A stretch of DNA of 28,911 nt from Candidatus Methanomethylophilaceae archaeon (GTDB lineage: Archaea; Thermoplasmatota; Thermoplasmata; Methanomassiliicoccales; Methanomethylophilaceae), in contig JALNYB010000010.1 of the NCBI GenBank assembly GCA_023230065.1, forward strand, positions 1-28,911. The letters are read 5' to 3'. The position numbers and the translations under genes are program-made. The notes under the pieces are model-generated. The model was not told the DNA's origin. It worked only from the letters and a program-made list of their open reading frames with translations, and did not search any database. Shown piece after piece: positions 6,263-17,297 of the stretch. Position 1 is the first letter of the stretch; each line of letters begins with the position of its first letter.

Positions 6263-7815
6263 TTTTTGCGGTTGGTCTAATGGTATCTGAGTTCAATCGT
6301 CTTATGATAGATGCGGTTAAAACCGGAGAGATCCGCGACCGTGATCAATTACAAAGTTTTAAGATAAAGTTGTGCGGACGGCTCGGTATAGAGAACGTTC
6401 CTGCAAATTCTGAGATCCTAGCTGATGTTCAGCCTGAGGATAGGAAATTATTGGAACCGTTTCTTATAAAAAAACCCATGAGAACAGGTAGCGGAGTTGC
6501 CGTTGTAGCTGTTATGACATCTCCTTATCCTTGTCCTCATGGAAAATGTGCGTATTGTCCCGGAGGAGTGGATAACGGTTCACCTCAGTCCTATACCGGA
6601 AAGGAACCGGCTGCTAGACGTGCGGAGCGGAATGCGTTCGATCCGTTCGATCAGGTTACAGATAGGATACAGCAGCTTACGGCCATAGGTCACAAGACCG
6701 ACAAAATCGATCTGATCATAATGGGCGGGACATTCACATCAAGGGACAGGGCATATCAAGAATGGTTTGTCCGCCGTTGTTTTGATTCAATGAATGGCAG
6801 TGTTTCTGATGACTTGGAGACAGCTCAGATCAAGAATGAGACTGCAGAACACAGGTGCGTCGGCCTTACGGTAGAGACGCGTCCAGACGTCTTCATGAGT
6901 GAGCAGATCGAAGCCGCCATGGAACTGGGTGCTACGAGGGTTGAACTAGGTGTTCAGATTCTGGATGACGATATCCTTGCAGGTGTTGAACGTGGACACG
7001 GGATTGCTGCAATTCGTGATTCTACCAAAGCATGTAAAGATCACGGATTGAAGATATGCTATCATATTATGCCCGGGCTTCCTGGTTCATCGCCTGAGAA
7101 GGATCTCGAATGTTTTAAACGCATATTCGAGGACCCTGATTTCCGTCCTGATATGCTCAAATTCTATCCTACATTGGTGATTGAAGGAACAAAACTGTAT
7201 GATATGTGGAAGAGAGGCGAATATACTCCGCTGGATGTTGATACTGCAGTGGAGCTTCTTTCTAAGATGAAGGAAATAGTTCCTGAATATGTGAGGATTC
7301 AGCGTATTCAGAGGGATATACCAGTTCCTCAGATATCGGCCGGTATTCTGAAAAGCAATATTCGTCAGTTGGTGCAGGATCATATGGCTAACACCGGTAG
7401 GGCATGCAGGTGCATCAGATGCAGGGAGGTTGGTCATACCGATACGGTTCTGAAAGAACTCGGATCGATCCAACAGAAGTTACTAGAGTATGAAGCCAGC
7501 TCCGGAAAGGAAAGATTCATCTCATTGGAATATGAGGATGCAGTCATTGGATACGTGCGTTTGAGAACGGATTCAACAGATACTGCGACTATTAGAGAAT
7601 TGAAAGTATTCGGAAAGATTGCGGCCATAGGTGTTGATGGTGAAGATTGGCAGCATAGAGGTTTTGGAAAACAATTGCTGGCCGAAGCCGAGCGTTTTGC
7701 TAAACTCGATGGGAAAACGCACATCAGGATAACAAGTGGTGTTGGAGTCAGGAAGTACTATGAAGCCCATGGATATGAACTGAGGGCACCATATATGACA
7801 AAGGACCTCAATTGA
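6259..7815 (+). CDS. elp3: Elongator protein 3, radical SAM tRNA acetyltransferase
   Basis: 518 residues, a normal length for archaeal Elp3. A radical SAM domain carries the Elp3 cluster motif CX4CX2C (CPHGKCAYC, Cys92, 97, 100) after KPMRTGSGVAVVAVMTSP. The C-terminal GNAT acetyltransferase domain (about 410-518) has the acetyl-CoA loop QHRGFGKQLL and ends GVRKYYEAHGYE. Archaeal Elp3 acts alone, using S-adenosylmethionine and acetyl-CoA to start cm5U formation at wobble U34 of tRNA. A Cys-rich segment, CRCIRCRE, near residue 380 is typical of the family. The start at 6259 overlaps the upstream regulator. An ATG at 6280 is also possible because neither has a strong ribosome-binding site. The 3' end overlaps the convergent PRC-barrel gene by 8 bases. 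Confidence 0.95.
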   Translation: MIFAVGLMVSEFNRLMIDAVKTGEIRDRDQLQSFKIKLCGRLGIENVPANSEILADVQPEDRKLLEPFLIKKPMRTGSGVAVVAVMTSPYPCPHGKCAYCPGGVDNGSPQSYTGKEPAARRAERNAFDPFDQVTDRIQQLTAIGHKTDKIDLIIMGGTFTSRDRAYQEWFVRRCFDSMNGSVSDDLETAQIKNETAEHRCVGLTVETRPDVFMSEQIEAAMELGATRVELGVQILDDDILAGVERGHGIAAIRDSTKACKDHGLKICYHIMPGLPGSSPEKDLECFKRIFEDPDFRPDMLKFYPTLVIEGTKLYDMWKRGEYTPLDVDTAVELLSKMKEIVPEYVRIQRIQRDIPVPQISAGILKSNIRQLVQDHMANTGRACRCIRCREVGHTDTVLKELGSIQQKLLEYEASSGKERFISLEYEDAVIGYVRLRTDSTDTATIRELKVFGKIAAIGVDGEDWQHRGFGKQLLAEAERFAKLDGKTHIRITSGVGVRKYYEAHGYELRAPYMTKDLN

Positions 7816-8056
7816 TGATTATCTTGTTATTCTCAACTCTTAGTCTGTCTGTTTCAATGACAAGTCTTCCTTTGTCGTCTATTTTCTGAGATGTATTCAT
7901 GACGGATCCTTCGGAGGCTACCAGAAGATATTTTATTTTAGCTGTCTCCGTGTCAATTACAAAATCCTTCAGTATTCCGATGTCGCGGCCTGTTACCGTT
8001 TCAACTGGTTTCTCAATCAATTCTTTCGTAAACATCTTGCTTTCCACAGTGATCAC
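7808..8056 (-). CDS. PRC-barrel domain protein downstream of cdc48
   Basis: Up to 82 residues. The core reads FTKELIEKPVETVTGRDIG, then LKDFVIDTETAKIKYLLVAS, the PRC-barrel pattern, and ends in RLVIETDRLRVENNKIIIN. The function of stand-alone archaeal PRC-barrels is unknown. The frame opens at a GTG (8056) overlapping the cdc48 stop codon. However, that GTG lies inside GGGTGATC, a near-perfect complement of the 16S 3' end, so initiation may instead use the GTG at 8047 or the ATG at 8035 (75 residues). Either way the gene is translationally coupled to cdc48. It is a paralogue of the protein at 3631. Confidence 0.78.
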   Translation of the reverse strand: MITVESKMFTKELIEKPVETVTGRDIGILKDFVIDTETAKIKYLLVASEGSVMNTSQKIDDKGRLVIETDRLRVENNKIIIN

Positions 8057-10248
8057 CCATAAAATGGAATGTTATTCCAGCCAGTCTTGCGTTTTCTGAT
8101 CTCTCTGCCAATCGATTCGTAGTTTTTGAATGTTTCTTCGTCAACAGATGGTCTTATGATCTGAAGGGCGGCTTTAAAATGCCTGTTTTCAATAAATTCT
8201 GCATTGTTATTTTCATGGTATGCTAAAAGTCCAGCTTCTCTGCAGAGTGCTTCTATGTCAGCGCCTACAAATCCATCCGTCTCTTTTGCGATTTCTTCCA
8301 GATCTATGTCCTTTATAGGCATGTTCCTAGTATGGACGTTTAGGATGCTCAGACGTGCATTGTAATCTGGTTTTCCGATATGGATCATACGGTCCATTCT
8401 TCCTGGTCTTAAAAGTGCAGGGTCGAGCATATCAGGACGGTTTGTGGCTGCCATTATCATAACATGATTAAGAGATTCTATGCCGTCCATGGCCGTAAGT
8501 AATTGGGCAACAACCCGTTCCCAGGCTTGGGAGTCTCCGTTTCCGCGTTTAGGTGCAATAGAATCTATCTCGTCAAAGAAAATAATGCACGGAGACATCT
8601 GTTTGGCTTTTTTGAATATCTTTCTGATGGCCTGTTCTGATTCTCCCATCCATTTACTGGCTATTTCAGGACCGCTTATCGATATGAAATTAGCTCCTGA
8701 TTCGTTAGCTACGGCTTTGGCTATAAGGGTCTTTCCGGTACCAGGGGGTCCATAAAGCAATATTGCATTTCCTGGTTTTATACCAAGTTTTTCAAAAGCT
8801 TTATGATCTTCTGTCGGGACGAACACCTCAGTGATCTCTTTTTTAATATCATCTAATCCGCCTATATCATTCCATGTCACTTTAGGTATTTCAACGAATA
8901 CTTCTTTCATTCCGCTTGGTTCTATATCAGATAATGCGTTGGTAAAATCTTCCATCGATACTTTCATGGCCTCAAGTGCGGTTTGCGGAATAGGTCTGTC
9001 GAGATCAAGTTGCGGAATATATCTGCTCAGGCATTTCATGACTGATTCTCTGGCTAATGATGCGAGGTCTGCGCCTACGAATCCCTGGGTGAGTCTTGAT
9101 AGTTTCTCAATGTCAACATCTTCGGCAAGAGGCATGTCCCGAGTGTGAACTTCTAATATGTCTTTACGTCCTGATATTCCAGGAACGCCTATTTCTATCT
9201 CTCTGTCAAATCTTCCGGGCCTTCTTAGTGCAGGGTCTACAGCATCTTCTCTATTGGTGGCACCAATAACAATGACATTACCTCTTCCGCCCATTCCATC
9301 CATGAGTGTCAGGAGTTGGGCGACAACGCGTCTTTCTACTTCTCCGTAGACTGTATCGCGACTGGGTGCTATCGAGTCTATTTCATCAAGGAAAATGACG
9401 CTCGGAGCATTGTCCTGAGCATTCTTGAATATTTCTCTGAGTCTTTCTTCGCTTTGACCGTAATAGCGACCCATGATTTCAGGTCCGCGGACGGTGAATA
9501 TAGATGCACCCGACTCATTTGCTACTGCCTCTGCTAGAAGTGTCTTTCCGGTACCAGGTGGTCCGTATAACAGAACACCTCTGGGTGCGGAGATACCCAT
9601 ACGATCGAACAGTTCTGGATGTTTAAGAGGTAGTTCGATCATTTCTCTGATTCTTTTCAATTCTTCGTCAAGACCACCGATATCATCGTATGTGGTTTGA
9701 CCAGTGTATTTTTCTGTTTCGGCATGTGCGGGTTCTTCTTTGAGGATTATTTCCGTATCTATTCCAACAGTGACTGGTCCAGTTGGAATGGTAGATATTA
9801 CTGAAAATGTAGAACGATTCCCCATCAGTGCGATGTTAGGTATGATAATATCTATGTCTTTGATGAGAGGACGTCCCATCAATCCGTTGCGAAATACATT
9901 TTCTATCCCTTCTTCGAATTTGATGATCTTTCCATCTGGAATATTCGGTGCCAATGTTATTTTTTCGGCTCGGACAGGTAGACATTTACGGATCTTTACA
10001 GTTTCATCGATGCTTACGCCTGCACTTGTTCTCGTAAGTCCGTCAATACGTATGATTTTGGAATTTTCGTCTTCGAGGTCGCCTTTGAAGACTTTTGCTA
10101 CGACAGATTTTTTTCCGATGATCTCAACTACATCGCCTAGGTCTATACCTAGTGTTGAACGGGATGCAGAATCCATCCTTGCTCTGCCGTAACCTGCCTC
10201 AGATTGCCGTTTTGCCATGGCAACTTTGAGTTCTAAGAATTTTTCCAC
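8053..10248 (-). CDS. cdc48: Cdc48/VAT-type AAA ATPase
   Basis: 731 residues, the usual size of archaeal Cdc48 (VAT in Thermoplasma). It is a hexameric unfoldase that feeds substrates to proteolysis or remodels complexes in the cytosol. The N-terminal substrate domain (1-180) is followed by two AAA modules. D1 has Walker A GPPGTGKT at 229-236 and Walker B FLDEID near 287-291. D2 has Walker A at 500-507, FFDEID as Walker B and the pore loop SKWMGESE. The chain ends FYG, a hydrophobic-Tyr-any (HbYX) tail of the kind that docks regulators on the 20S proteasome. The GTG start at 10248 is needed to keep the first beta-strand (FLELKVA). The stop overlaps the PRC-barrel gene, so the two form an operon. 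Confidence 0.96.
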   Translation of the reverse strand: MEKFLELKVAMAKRQSEAGYGRARMDSASRSTLGIDLGDVVEIIGKKSVVAKVFKGDLEDENSKIIRIDGLTRTSAGVSIDETVKIRKCLPVRAEKITLAPNIPDGKIIKFEEGIENVFRNGLMGRPLIKDIDIIIPNIALMGNRSTFSVISTIPTGPVTVGIDTEIILKEEPAHAETEKYTGQTTYDDIGGLDEELKRIREMIELPLKHPELFDRMGISAPRGVLLYGPPGTGKTLLAEAVANESGASIFTVRGPEIMGRYYGQSEERLREIFKNAQDNAPSVIFLDEIDSIAPSRDTVYGEVERRVVAQLLTLMDGMGGRGNVIVIGATNREDAVDPALRRPGRFDREIEIGVPGISGRKDILEVHTRDMPLAEDVDIEKLSRLTQGFVGADLASLARESVMKCLSRYIPQLDLDRPIPQTALEAMKVSMEDFTNALSDIEPSGMKEVFVEIPKVTWNDIGGLDDIKKEITEVFVPTEDHKAFEKLGIKPGNAILLYGPPGTGKTLIAKAVANESGANFISISGPEIASKWMGESEQAIRKIFKKAKQMSPCIIFFDEIDSIAPKRGNGDSQAWERVVAQLLTAMDGIESLNHVMIMAATNRPDMLDPALLRPGRMDRMIHIGKPDYNARLSILNVHTRNMPIKDIDLEEIAKETDGFVGADIEALCREAGLLAYHENNNAEFIENRHFKAALQIIRPSVDEETFKNYESIGREIRKRKTGWNNIPFYG

Positions 10249-10370
10249 AAAACAAAGATGAAATCAAGGCTATTTGATACATTCTGACCGATGGGATTAT
10301 CAATGACTTCTGTATAACTGTGTTTCAGAAGGCTTGTATCTCTCGTTCTTAATGGAGAACCGTGGGAGGT

Positions 10371-10380
10371 ATTATATACA
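10371..10380 (+). promoter_or_regulatory. TATA box upstream of tRNA-Lys
   Basis: ATTATATACA at 10371-10380, preceded by GGGAGG, is centred about 47 bp upstream of the mature tRNA-Lys. Transcription would start near 10400 and leave a 5' leader of about 20 bases for RNase P to remove. Confidence 0.55.
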
Positions 10381-10421
10381 AAGAATGGTTCCTGCGCAAA
10401 TACAAGCTTTAAGATATCCAA

Positions 10422-10495
10422 GGGCCTGTAGCTCAGCTAGGTAGAGCATCTGACTTTTAATCAGGTGGTCAAGGGTTCGAATCCCTTCAGGCCCG
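10422..10495 (+). tRNA. tRNA-Lys (TTT)
   Basis: A 74-nt cloverleaf with acceptor stem GGGCCTG/CAGGCCC, anticodon loop CTTTTAA with anticodon TTT, T-loop GGTTCGAATCC and discriminator G. CCA is not encoded and there is no intron. It lies between cdc48 and the RNA polymerase operon, on the same strand as the latter. Confidence 0.95.
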
Positions 10496-10563
10496 CTGAT
10501 TGTCTTCATGAGCGATCGACGGCGGATCAAGTATGAGGAATGGAATGACGACAAGCGTATTTC

Positions 10564-10608
10564 TTAAATATATTTCCCGCTGACCGGGAGCGGGCTACTA
10601 GCAGGTGA
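10564..10608 (+). promoter_or_regulatory. Promoter of the RNA polymerase operon
   Basis: TTAAATATAT at 10564-10573 is the TATA box. It is followed at once by a GC-rich dyad, CCCGCT (10576-10581) and AGCGGG (10589-10594), between the TATA box and the expected transcription start near 10595. A GGTGA ribosome-binding site at 10604-10608 precedes the rpoH start. The dyad could be an operator or a melting barrier. Confidence 0.55.
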
Positions 10609-10613
10609 ATCAT

Positions 10614-10880
10614 TTGGTATCAGACAACATCTCGTTCAATGTACTCAAGCATGTATTAGTGCCTGAGCACCACCTCTTGACGGAAGAAGAGGCGGACACA
10701 ATTCTCAAGCAAATGGGAATGACGCGCGACCAGCTTCCAAAAATCAGAAACACTGACGCGGGCATCAAGGTGCTCGAGAGCATATACGGACCTATCGCGG
10801 AGGGACGTATTGTTAAAATTGTCAGAAAAAGCGAAACAGCACAGGAGTTCGTAGCCTATAGGCTCGTAACTAAAGGGTGA
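10614..10880 (+). CDS. rpoH: RNA polymerase subunit H (RpoH/Rpb5-like)
   Basis: 88 residues. Archaeal subunit H corresponds to the C-terminal domain of eukaryotic Rpb5 and sits in the jaw of RNA polymerase. The family signature [20 protein letters not shown] is at the N terminus, followed by [15 protein letters not shown] and a C-terminal [21 protein letters not shown] chose TTG 10614 because GGTGA (10604-10608) is placed correctly for it. A GTG at 10605 would be inside that ribosome-binding site and would add three residues. It is the first gene of the polymerase operon, and its stop codon lies inside the rpoB ribosome-binding site. Confidence 0.93.
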   Translation: MVSDNISFNVLKHVLVPEHHLLTEEEADTILKQMGMTRDQLPKIRNTDAGIKVLESIYGPIAEGRIVKIVRKSETAQEFVAYRLVTKG

Positions 10881-10885
10881 TTTTT

Positions 10886-13800
10886 TTGAGGGACTTAGTT
10901 AAATTATATTTCGCCGATAGGAGCATTGTGAATCACCATATCTCATCGTTCGATGACTTTTTGGCGACCGCATCCAACCCTAACAGCAGAATGCAAAGGA
11001 TTGTTGATGACATTAGAGTTCCGACAGATGACGCGGAGCACGGCGTTATTAAGCTGGACCCTGAAAGGACCGGTGGAAGGAATATTGAAATTCACATCGG
11101 CAGAAAGAGAGATGAGGTTGGAAATATAGACCCTCAGGCAAAGTCTACTGTAAGGATAGACGAGCCAAAAGTAATGGAAGCCAACGGATACAGTCATGAG
11201 CTTGCTCCGATGGAAGCCAGACTTAGAAATTTAAACTACCTTTCACCTGTATTTGTACATTTTGATGTATTTGAGGATGGAGTTGAGAAAGAGATTCCCG
11301 AGGGTGAGAAATGGGTTCACGTGGGAGACCTTCCGATGATGGTCAAATCAAGAGGATGCAATCTCAATAAGAATGTTCTCGAAGAGCATCTTGATCACAA
11401 ACTCTCCATGGAAGAATACAATCAAGAACTTGTAAAACAGAAAGAAGACCCCAGAGAACCCGGAGGATATTTTATTATCGGCGGAACTGAAAGGGCTCTT
11501 ATAACACTTGAAGACCTTGCCCCTAACAGAGTAATGGTCGAATACAACGAGAAATATGGTGCGGCGGTAGAAATCGCAAAGGTGTTCTCTCAGAAAGATG
11601 GATATCGTGCACTTACACTCGTTGAAAAGAAGAAAGACGGAATGGTAATGGTCTCTGTCCCAGTTGCTTCTGGCTCTATCCCGCTAATCGCATTGATGAA
11701 AGCATTGGGAATGGAATCAGATGCTGAGATATATGACACAATAGTGTCTGATGAGGCAATGGCGAACATCGTCTATGCTAACATCGAGATGTCTCTAGAC
11801 AAGAAGAATTTCCCTCCTAACGGTTATCATACCAAAGAGGATGCAATTCTCTTTCTCGAGAGGAACTTTGCAGCAGGTCAGGCAAAAGAGTATAGGACAA
11901 AGAAGGTCGAGAGTATTCTGGATCGTTCACTCTTGCCTCATCTCGGAGATACCGAGGCAGACCGTATGAAAAAGGCGATTTTCCTTGGACGTATAGCACG
12001 TTCGGTCCTTGAACTTTCACTCAAGAAAAGGAAAGAGGATGATAAGGATCATTACGCCAACAAAAGATTAAAACTCTCAGGCGACCTCATGGAAGATCTT
12101 TTCAGAACAAGTTTCAGCAGTCTTATGAAGGATCTGAAGTATCAGCTCGAGAGGAACTGGGGAAGAAAGAAAACAGAATTCAACATTTCGTCTTCTATCA
12201 GACCTGATTTACTTACACACAAATTATTGCACGCTCTGGCAACAGGAAACTGGGTCGGAGGACGCGCAGGAGTATCGCAGCTTCTTGACAGGACATCAAA
12301 TATGTCTGCAATGTCGCACTTAAGAAGAATAACATCATCCCTGACAAGAAGTCAGCCTCATTTCGAAGCTCGTGATCTGCATCCCACACAGTGGGGAAGA
12401 CTTTGTCCGTCCGAGACTCCAGAAGGTCAGAATTGCGGTCTGGTTAAAAATGCCGCATTGATTATTGATGTATCAGAGGGATTCCCCGAGGGAGATATCA
12501 AATGGATGCTCAAAGAGCTTGGATTGGGATCCGTTAAAGAAGAAGGCACCCGTGTATACGTGAACGGAGATCTTGTAGGAACTTACAAAGACGCAGCAAA
12601 GCTCGTTTCTGAAATCAGGGACCGCAGGAGATATGGTCTCATTTCTGGATGTATCAACATCCGTAATGATGAAGAGATGAAAGAAGTCATCATCAACTGT
12701 GATGAAGGTCGTCTCAGACGTCCACTTATGGTTTTGAAAGATGGAAAGACGATGATAACGAGGAAGCACATCGAGGGAATCCGCGAAGGCAGGGTCTCAT
12801 GGAACGATTTGTTCCGCGAGGGAATCGTTGAATGGATCGATGCAGAAGAGGAAGAGGATGCACTCGTTCTCGTAGATGCATATGATACACCCAAGAGATG
12901 TGAGCATTGTGGTCATGCACTTTCAGTGACAGATGCAGATTGGATGAATCCTGGAAAGGAGGAGGACGTTGTCCTCAAGTGTAAATGGTGTGGCGAGGAC
13001 ATGACTGTGCCCTCAAAGATCACCCGGGAATACACTCACATGGAGATCGATCCAATGGTCATCTTAGGAGTTGCAGCCGGTATTGTTCCATATCCTGAAC
13101 ATAATTCAGCACCCCGTGTAACAATGGGAGCTGGAATGGCAAAACAGGCATTGGGAATACCTGCCGCAAATTACCGTATTAGGCCTGACACCAGAGGACA
13201 TATTATGCATTATCCGCAAGTCCCAATGGTACAGACCCAGACAATGGAATTCATGGGATACAATCATAGGCCTGCAGGACAGAATTTCTGTATCGCAGTT
13301 CTTTCTTACCATGGATATAACATCGAAGATGCCCTTGTAATGAACAAGAGCTCGGTCGAGAGAGGACTCGGAAGATCTACATTCTTGAGATCATACCGTT
13401 CAGAAGAACGTCGTTATCCCGGAGGACAGGAAGATCATTTTGAGATACCATCTCCGGATATAATGGGCGCTCGTGCAGATCTTGCATATGCATCACTCGG
13501 TGAAGATGGTCTGATCTCCCCTGAGTCCGCAGTTACCGGTTCAGATGTTCTCGTTGGAAAGACGTCACCTCCCAGGTTCCTCGAAGAGGAAACAGATTTC
13601 CTGACTCCTCAGAAGAGAAGGGAAACATCAGTTACTGTAAGGCCCGGAGAGAAAGGATACGTGGATTCAGTGATGGTTACTGAATCTGAGAACGGGTCCA
13701 GACTTGTGCGTGTGAAAGTGAGAGATGAGAGAATACCCGAGCTCGGCGATAAATTCTGTTCTAGATTTGGTCAGAAAGGAGTCGTAGGAAGACTGGTAGA

Positions 13801-14485
13801 TCAGTGCGACATGCCCTTCACAGCAGAAGGAGTCACACCCGACCTCGTTGTTAACCCTCATGGTATCCCATCTCGTATGACCATCGGTCACGTTCTTGAA
13901 ATGATAGCCGGTAAGGTCGGTTCAATGGAAGGTCGTATCATTGATGGTACAGCCTTCTCAGGAGAGAACGAGGAATCCATTCGTGACGGATTGGTCAGGA
14001 ACGGATTCAGCAACAATGGTAAAGAGGTCATGTACGATGGAAGGACCGGACGCATGATCCAGACAGAGGTCTATACCGGAGTTATCTTCTACGAGAAACT
14101 GCACCACATGGTCAGCGGTAAGATGCATGTTCGTTCAAGAGGACCTGTCCAGATCCTTACAAGACAGCCAACCGAGGGACGTTCCAGACAGGGAGGTCTA
14201 AGATTCGGTGAGATGGAACGTGATTGTTTGATCGGTCACGGTGCAGCAATGGTCATCAAAGATCGTTTGCTCGATGAGTCCGATGGAACTCAGCAGTATA
14301 TCTGTGGAAATCCACGTTGTGGACACATAGCCATCATGGATAGGCACGGTTCGTTGTATTGCCCGGTTTGTAAGAACAACGCAAGCATCTATCTTGTTCA
14401 GACATCATACGCTTTCAAACTGCTTATGGATGAATTATTGTCTCTTGGTGTTGCTATGAGACTCCAGTTGGAGGACTTAACATGA
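10886..14485 (+). CDS. rpoB: RNA polymerase subunit B, undivided
   Basis: About 1,199 residues, corresponding to fused B'' plus B'. It forms one side of the active centre. It opens [20 protein letters not shown], and later shows [56 protein letters not shown] and the active-site block [15 protein letters not shown]. Two zinc sites are visible: CEHC...CKWC (Cys672, 675, 699, 702) and CGNPRCGH...CPVC near the end. In most polymerases the block reads RHGxKG, but here the His is Phe961. The TTG start at 10886 follows GGGTGATT with a correct spacer. A GTG at 10877 lies within that site. The undivided form is expected in Thermoplasmata. It overlaps rpoA1 by ATGA. Confidence 0.97.
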   Translation: MRDLVKLYFADRSIVNHHISSFDDFLATASNPNSRMQRIVDDIRVPTDDAEHGVIKLDPERTGGRNIEIHIGRKRDEVGNIDPQAKSTVRIDEPKVMEANGYSHELAPMEARLRNLNYLSPVFVHFDVFEDGVEKEIPEGEKWVHVGDLPMMVKSRGCNLNKNVLEEHLDHKLSMEEYNQELVKQKEDPREPGGYFIIGGTERALITLEDLAPNRVMVEYNEKYGAAVEIAKVFSQKDGYRALTLVEKKKDGMVMVSVPVASGSIPLIALMKALGMESDAEIYDTIVSDEAMANIVYANIEMSLDKKNFPPNGYHTKEDAILFLERNFAAGQAKEYRTKKVESILDRSLLPHLGDTEADRMKKAIFLGRIARSVLELSLKKRKEDDKDHYANKRLKLSGDLMEDLFRTSFSSLMKDLKYQLERNWGRKKTEFNISSSIRPDLLTHKLLHALATGNWVGGRAGVSQLLDRTSNMSAMSHLRRITSSLTRSQPHFEARDLHPTQWGRLCPSETPEGQNCGLVKNAALIIDVSEGFPEGDIKWMLKELGLGSVKEEGTRVYVNGDLVGTYKDAAKLVSEIRDRRRYGLISGCINIRNDEEMKEVIINCDEGRLRRPLMVLKDGKTMITRKHIEGIREGRVSWNDLFREGIVEWIDAEEEEDALVLVDAYDTPKRCEHCGHALSVTDADWMNPGKEEDVVLKCKWCGEDMTVPSKITREYTHMEIDPMVILGVAAGIVPYPEHNSAPRVTMGAGMAKQALGIPAANYRIRPDTRGHIMHYPQVPMVQTQTMEFMGYNHRPAGQNFCIAVLSYHGYNIEDALVMNKSSVERGLGRSTFLRSYRSEERRYPGGQEDHFEIPSPDIMGARADLAYASLGEDGLISPESAVTGSDVLVGKTSPPRFLEEETDFLTPQKRRETSVTVRPGEKGYVDSVMVTESENGSRLVRVKVRDERIPELGDKFCSRFGQKGVVGRLVDQCDMPFTAEGVTPDLVVNPHGIPSRMTIGHVLEMIAGKVGSMEGRIIDGTAFSGENEESIRDGLVRNGFSNNGKEVMYDGRTGRMIQTEVYTGVIFYEKLHHMVSGKMHVRSRGPVQILTRQPTEGRSRQGGLRFGEMERDCLIGHGAAMVIKDRLLDESDGTQQYICGNPRCGHIAIMDRHGSLYCPVCKNNASIYLVQTSYAFKLLMDELLSLGVAMRLQLEDLT

Positions 14486-17295
14486 TGAGAGGAATTACGA
14501 AGAAGATCGGATCGATTAAATTCTCCTGCGTTTCGCCGGAGGAGATCAGAAAGATGTCAGCTACCAAGATCATTACGGCTGATACCTATGACGATGAAGG
14601 ATATCCTATCGAAATGGGTTTGATGGACCCACATATGGGAGTCATCGAACCAGGACTCCGCTGTAAGACCTGTGGATGTAAGGTCGATGAATGTCCCGGA
14701 CATTTCGGACATATAGACCTCGCTATGCCGGTCATTCATGTAGGATTCATCAAAGACATCAAAATGATGTTGGAGAGTACTTGTCGCAGTTGTGGAAGGC
14801 TCATGCTTACTGCGGATCAAATCGCAGTCCGTATGAATGATATGGATGAGATGAAAGAGCTCGGAGGAGGAACCATTGATGTCAAGAATTTCTCCAAAGA
14901 CACTGCAAAGGATGCATCCACTAAAGGTGTATGTCCTTATTGCGGTGCAGAGCAGATCAAGATCAAATTGGATAAGCCTACCACATTCAGGGAAGTCGAT
15001 GATAATCATAAACTCACTCCTAAGGAAGTTCGTGAGAGACTCGAGCGTATCACAGACGATGATCTTAAGACATTGGGAATGGACCCTGCAACATGCAGAC
15101 CCGAATGGATGGTCCTCACAGCTCTAGCAGTTCCGCCAGTTACAGTAAGGCCTTCGATCACTCTCGATTCCGGAGACAGAAGCGAAGATGATCTGACCCA
15201 TAAACTTGTGGATGTTCTCAGGATCAACCAGAGGCTAAGAGAGAATCGTGATGCAGGAGCACCGCAGTTGATCGTCGAGGATCTTTGGGAACTATTGCAA
15301 TATCATGTAACAACGTATTTCGATAATCAGACATCTGGTATCCCGCCTGCAAGGCACAGATCCGGGCGTCCTCTGAAGACACTTGCACAGAGGCTCAAGG
15401 GTAAAGAGGGACGTTTCAGATCCAATTTATCCGGAAAGCGTGTTAATTTCTCTGCACGTACAGTTATATCGCCAGATCCATTGTTATCTATCAACGATGT
15501 CGGAGTACCTATCGCAGCAGCAAGGGAATTGACAGTGCCAGTGCATGTTCATGAGCATAACATCGAGAAGATCAAGGAAATGGTTGCACGCGGGCCGGAA
15601 TCGAAGGAAGGCGAACCATATCTTCCTGGAGTCAACTACGTCATTCGTTCCGATGGAAGAAGGATTAGGGTCACAGCGCGCAATGCAGAAGAGGTCGCAG
15701 AGAATCTCGAACTCGATTATACCGTGGAGAGACAACTTGTAGACGGAGATGTCGTTCTATTCAACAGACAGCCTTCGCTTCATAGAATGTCAATGATGGC
15801 ACATCGCGTAAAAATCATGGAAGGACGTACATTCAGGTTCAACTTATGTGATTGTCCACCATACAATGCAGATTTCGATGGTGATGAGATGAACTTACAC
15901 GTTCTTCAGTCTGATGAAGCACGTGCCGAGGCTCGCATACTCATGCAGGTTCAGGAGAACATCCTTTCACCAAGGTATGGAGGACCTATCATCGGTGCGA
16001 TCCACGATCATATCACCGGAGCATATTTCCTTACCCACAACAATCCTCATTTCGATAGATTCGAGGCAATGAATATTCTTTCTAAATTACCAGACATAGA
16101 GATACCTGAACCATTCAAAGATGAGAAAGGAGAGGAGTACTGGACCGGAAGACAATTGTTCTCCATCGTGCTCCCCGGAGATTTCCGCACAACATTCAAG
16201 GCAAACATTTGTCAGAACTGTAATGTTTGTAAGAAAGAGAACTGTGAATTCGATTCGTATGTCAAGATCCGCGAGGGGCAGCTCCTTTGTGGAACCATCG
16301 ATGTTAAAGGAATCGGAAACAGCAAAGGAAAGATCCTTGACCGTATTGCCCGTGATTACGGATCAGATCGTGCATGTCAGTTCCTCAATCAGGTCACAAG
16401 ACTCGCATTGGGAGCACTTATGAATCACGGATTCAGCACCGGTATCGGTGATGAGGATATTCCAGAAGAGGCACAACTTCAGATAGCCAACTTCAACCAG
16501 GAATGTATCAATAAAGTGTCACAGCTCGTTGAGTCATTCCAAGATGGAACACTTGATCAGATGCCTGGACGTTCACTCAGAGAAACACTCGAAGTGGAGG
16601 TCATGAAGGTTTTGGGGCAGGCTCGTGATGAAGCAGGACGTGTTGCAGGAAAGCACCTAGGTATGTCCAATCCAGCAGTTATTATGGCAAAGGCCGGAGC
16701 TCGTGGTTCTATGCTCAACTTGTCTCAGATGGCTGGTTGTGTCGGACAGCAGGCAGTTCGTGGTGAGAGATTGTCCAGAGGATACTGGAACAGAACGCTT
16801 CCTCATTTCCACAAAGGAGATCTCGGGGCATATGCCAGAGGATTCTGCTCGAATTCATACAAATCAGGATTGACCCCGACCGAATTCTTCTTCCATGCAA
16901 TGGGAGGAAGGGAAGGTCTAGTCGATACTGCAGTCAGGACATCAAGATCAGGATACATGCAGAGAAGACTCGTTTCAGCTCTTGAGGATCTCAAACTTAC
17001 TTCTGATGGTACTGTCAGGAATACTATCGGAACTGTTATTCAGTTCAAGTACGGAGAGGATGGAGTGGATCCATCAAGGACCGTTAGAGGAAAAGCAATA
17101 GACCTCGACGATCTGTTCGCAGAAATATTCGGAGACGAAGCAGATCACATGCTCAAGATCGATGACCATGATGTGGGAGACGATTATGGAGCACGCGAGA
17201 AGGACGAGATGGAATACACCGAGGAAGATGGTGGAGAGGGCGAAGCAGGAGAATTCGAAGACCTCGATACTGACTTTGAGAGCGGAGGTGAGTGA
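14482..17295 (+). CDS. rpoA1: RNA polymerase subunit A' (A1)
   Basis: 937 residues, the N-terminal two-thirds of the largest subunit. The catalytic magnesium motif NADFDGD is at residues 462-468. The clamp zinc site is seen in [17 protein letters not shown] near residue 60, with a second Cys set at CRSCGR and CPYCG. A further Cys-rich insertion, [12 protein letters not shown], lies around residue 580. The bridge-helix region includes [20 protein letters not shown]. The C terminus is a long acidic tail rich in Glu, Asp and Gly. GGAGG just upstream gives the ATG start at 14482. It overlaps rpoB by 4 bases, and the rpoA2 ribosome-binding site lies within its last codons. Confidence 0.97.
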   Translation: MMRGITKKIGSIKFSCVSPEEIRKMSATKIITADTYDDEGYPIEMGLMDPHMGVIEPGLRCKTCGCKVDECPGHFGHIDLAMPVIHVGFIKDIKMMLESTCRSCGRLMLTADQIAVRMNDMDEMKELGGGTIDVKNFSKDTAKDASTKGVCPYCGAEQIKIKLDKPTTFREVDDNHKLTPKEVRERLERITDDDLKTLGMDPATCRPEWMVLTALAVPPVTVRPSITLDSGDRSEDDLTHKLVDVLRINQRLRENRDAGAPQLIVEDLWELLQYHVTTYFDNQTSGIPPARHRSGRPLKTLAQRLKGKEGRFRSNLSGKRVNFSARTVISPDPLLSINDVGVPIAAARELTVPVHVHEHNIEKIKEMVARGPESKEGEPYLPGVNYVIRSDGRRIRVTARNAEEVAENLELDYTVERQLVDGDVVLFNRQPSLHRMSMMAHRVKIMEGRTFRFNLCDCPPYNADFDGDEMNLHVLQSDEARAEARILMQVQENILSPRYGGPIIGAIHDHITGAYFLTHNNPHFDRFEAMNILSKLPDIEIPEPFKDEKGEEYWTGRQLFSIVLPGDFRTTFKANICQNCNVCKKENCEFDSYVKIREGQLLCGTIDVKGIGNSKGKILDRIARDYGSDRACQFLNQVTRLALGALMNHGFSTGIGDEDIPEEAQLQIANFNQECINKVSQLVESFQDGTLDQMPGRSLRETLEVEVMKVLGQARDEAGRVAGKHLGMSNPAVIMAKAGARGSMLNLSQMAGCVGQQAVRGERLSRGYWNRTLPHFHKGDLGAYARGFCSNSYKSGLTPTEFFFHAMGGREGLVDTAVRTSRSGYMQRRLVSALEDLKLTSDGTVRNTIGTVIQFKYGEDGVDPSRTVRGKAIDLDDLFAEIFGDEADHMLKIDDHDVGDDYGAREKDEMEYTEEDGGEGEAGEFEDLDTDFESGGE

Positions 17296-17297
17296 TA

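Noticed and set aside
9704..10192. Plus-strand frame of 162 codons antisense to cdc48
   Set aside because: It is antisense to the conserved N domain of Cdc48, with no supporting signals.
10372..10554. Minus-strand frame of 60 codons across tRNA-Lys
   Set aside because: It is the antisense of the tRNA. The peptide GPEGIRTLDHLIKS is a well-known false protein made by reading tRNA genes backwards.
10508..10567. 19-codon frame MSDRRRIKYEEWNDDKRIS between tRNA-Lys and rpoH
   Set aside because: It runs into the rpoH TATA box and has no promoter or ribosome-binding site of its own. It is most likely chance.
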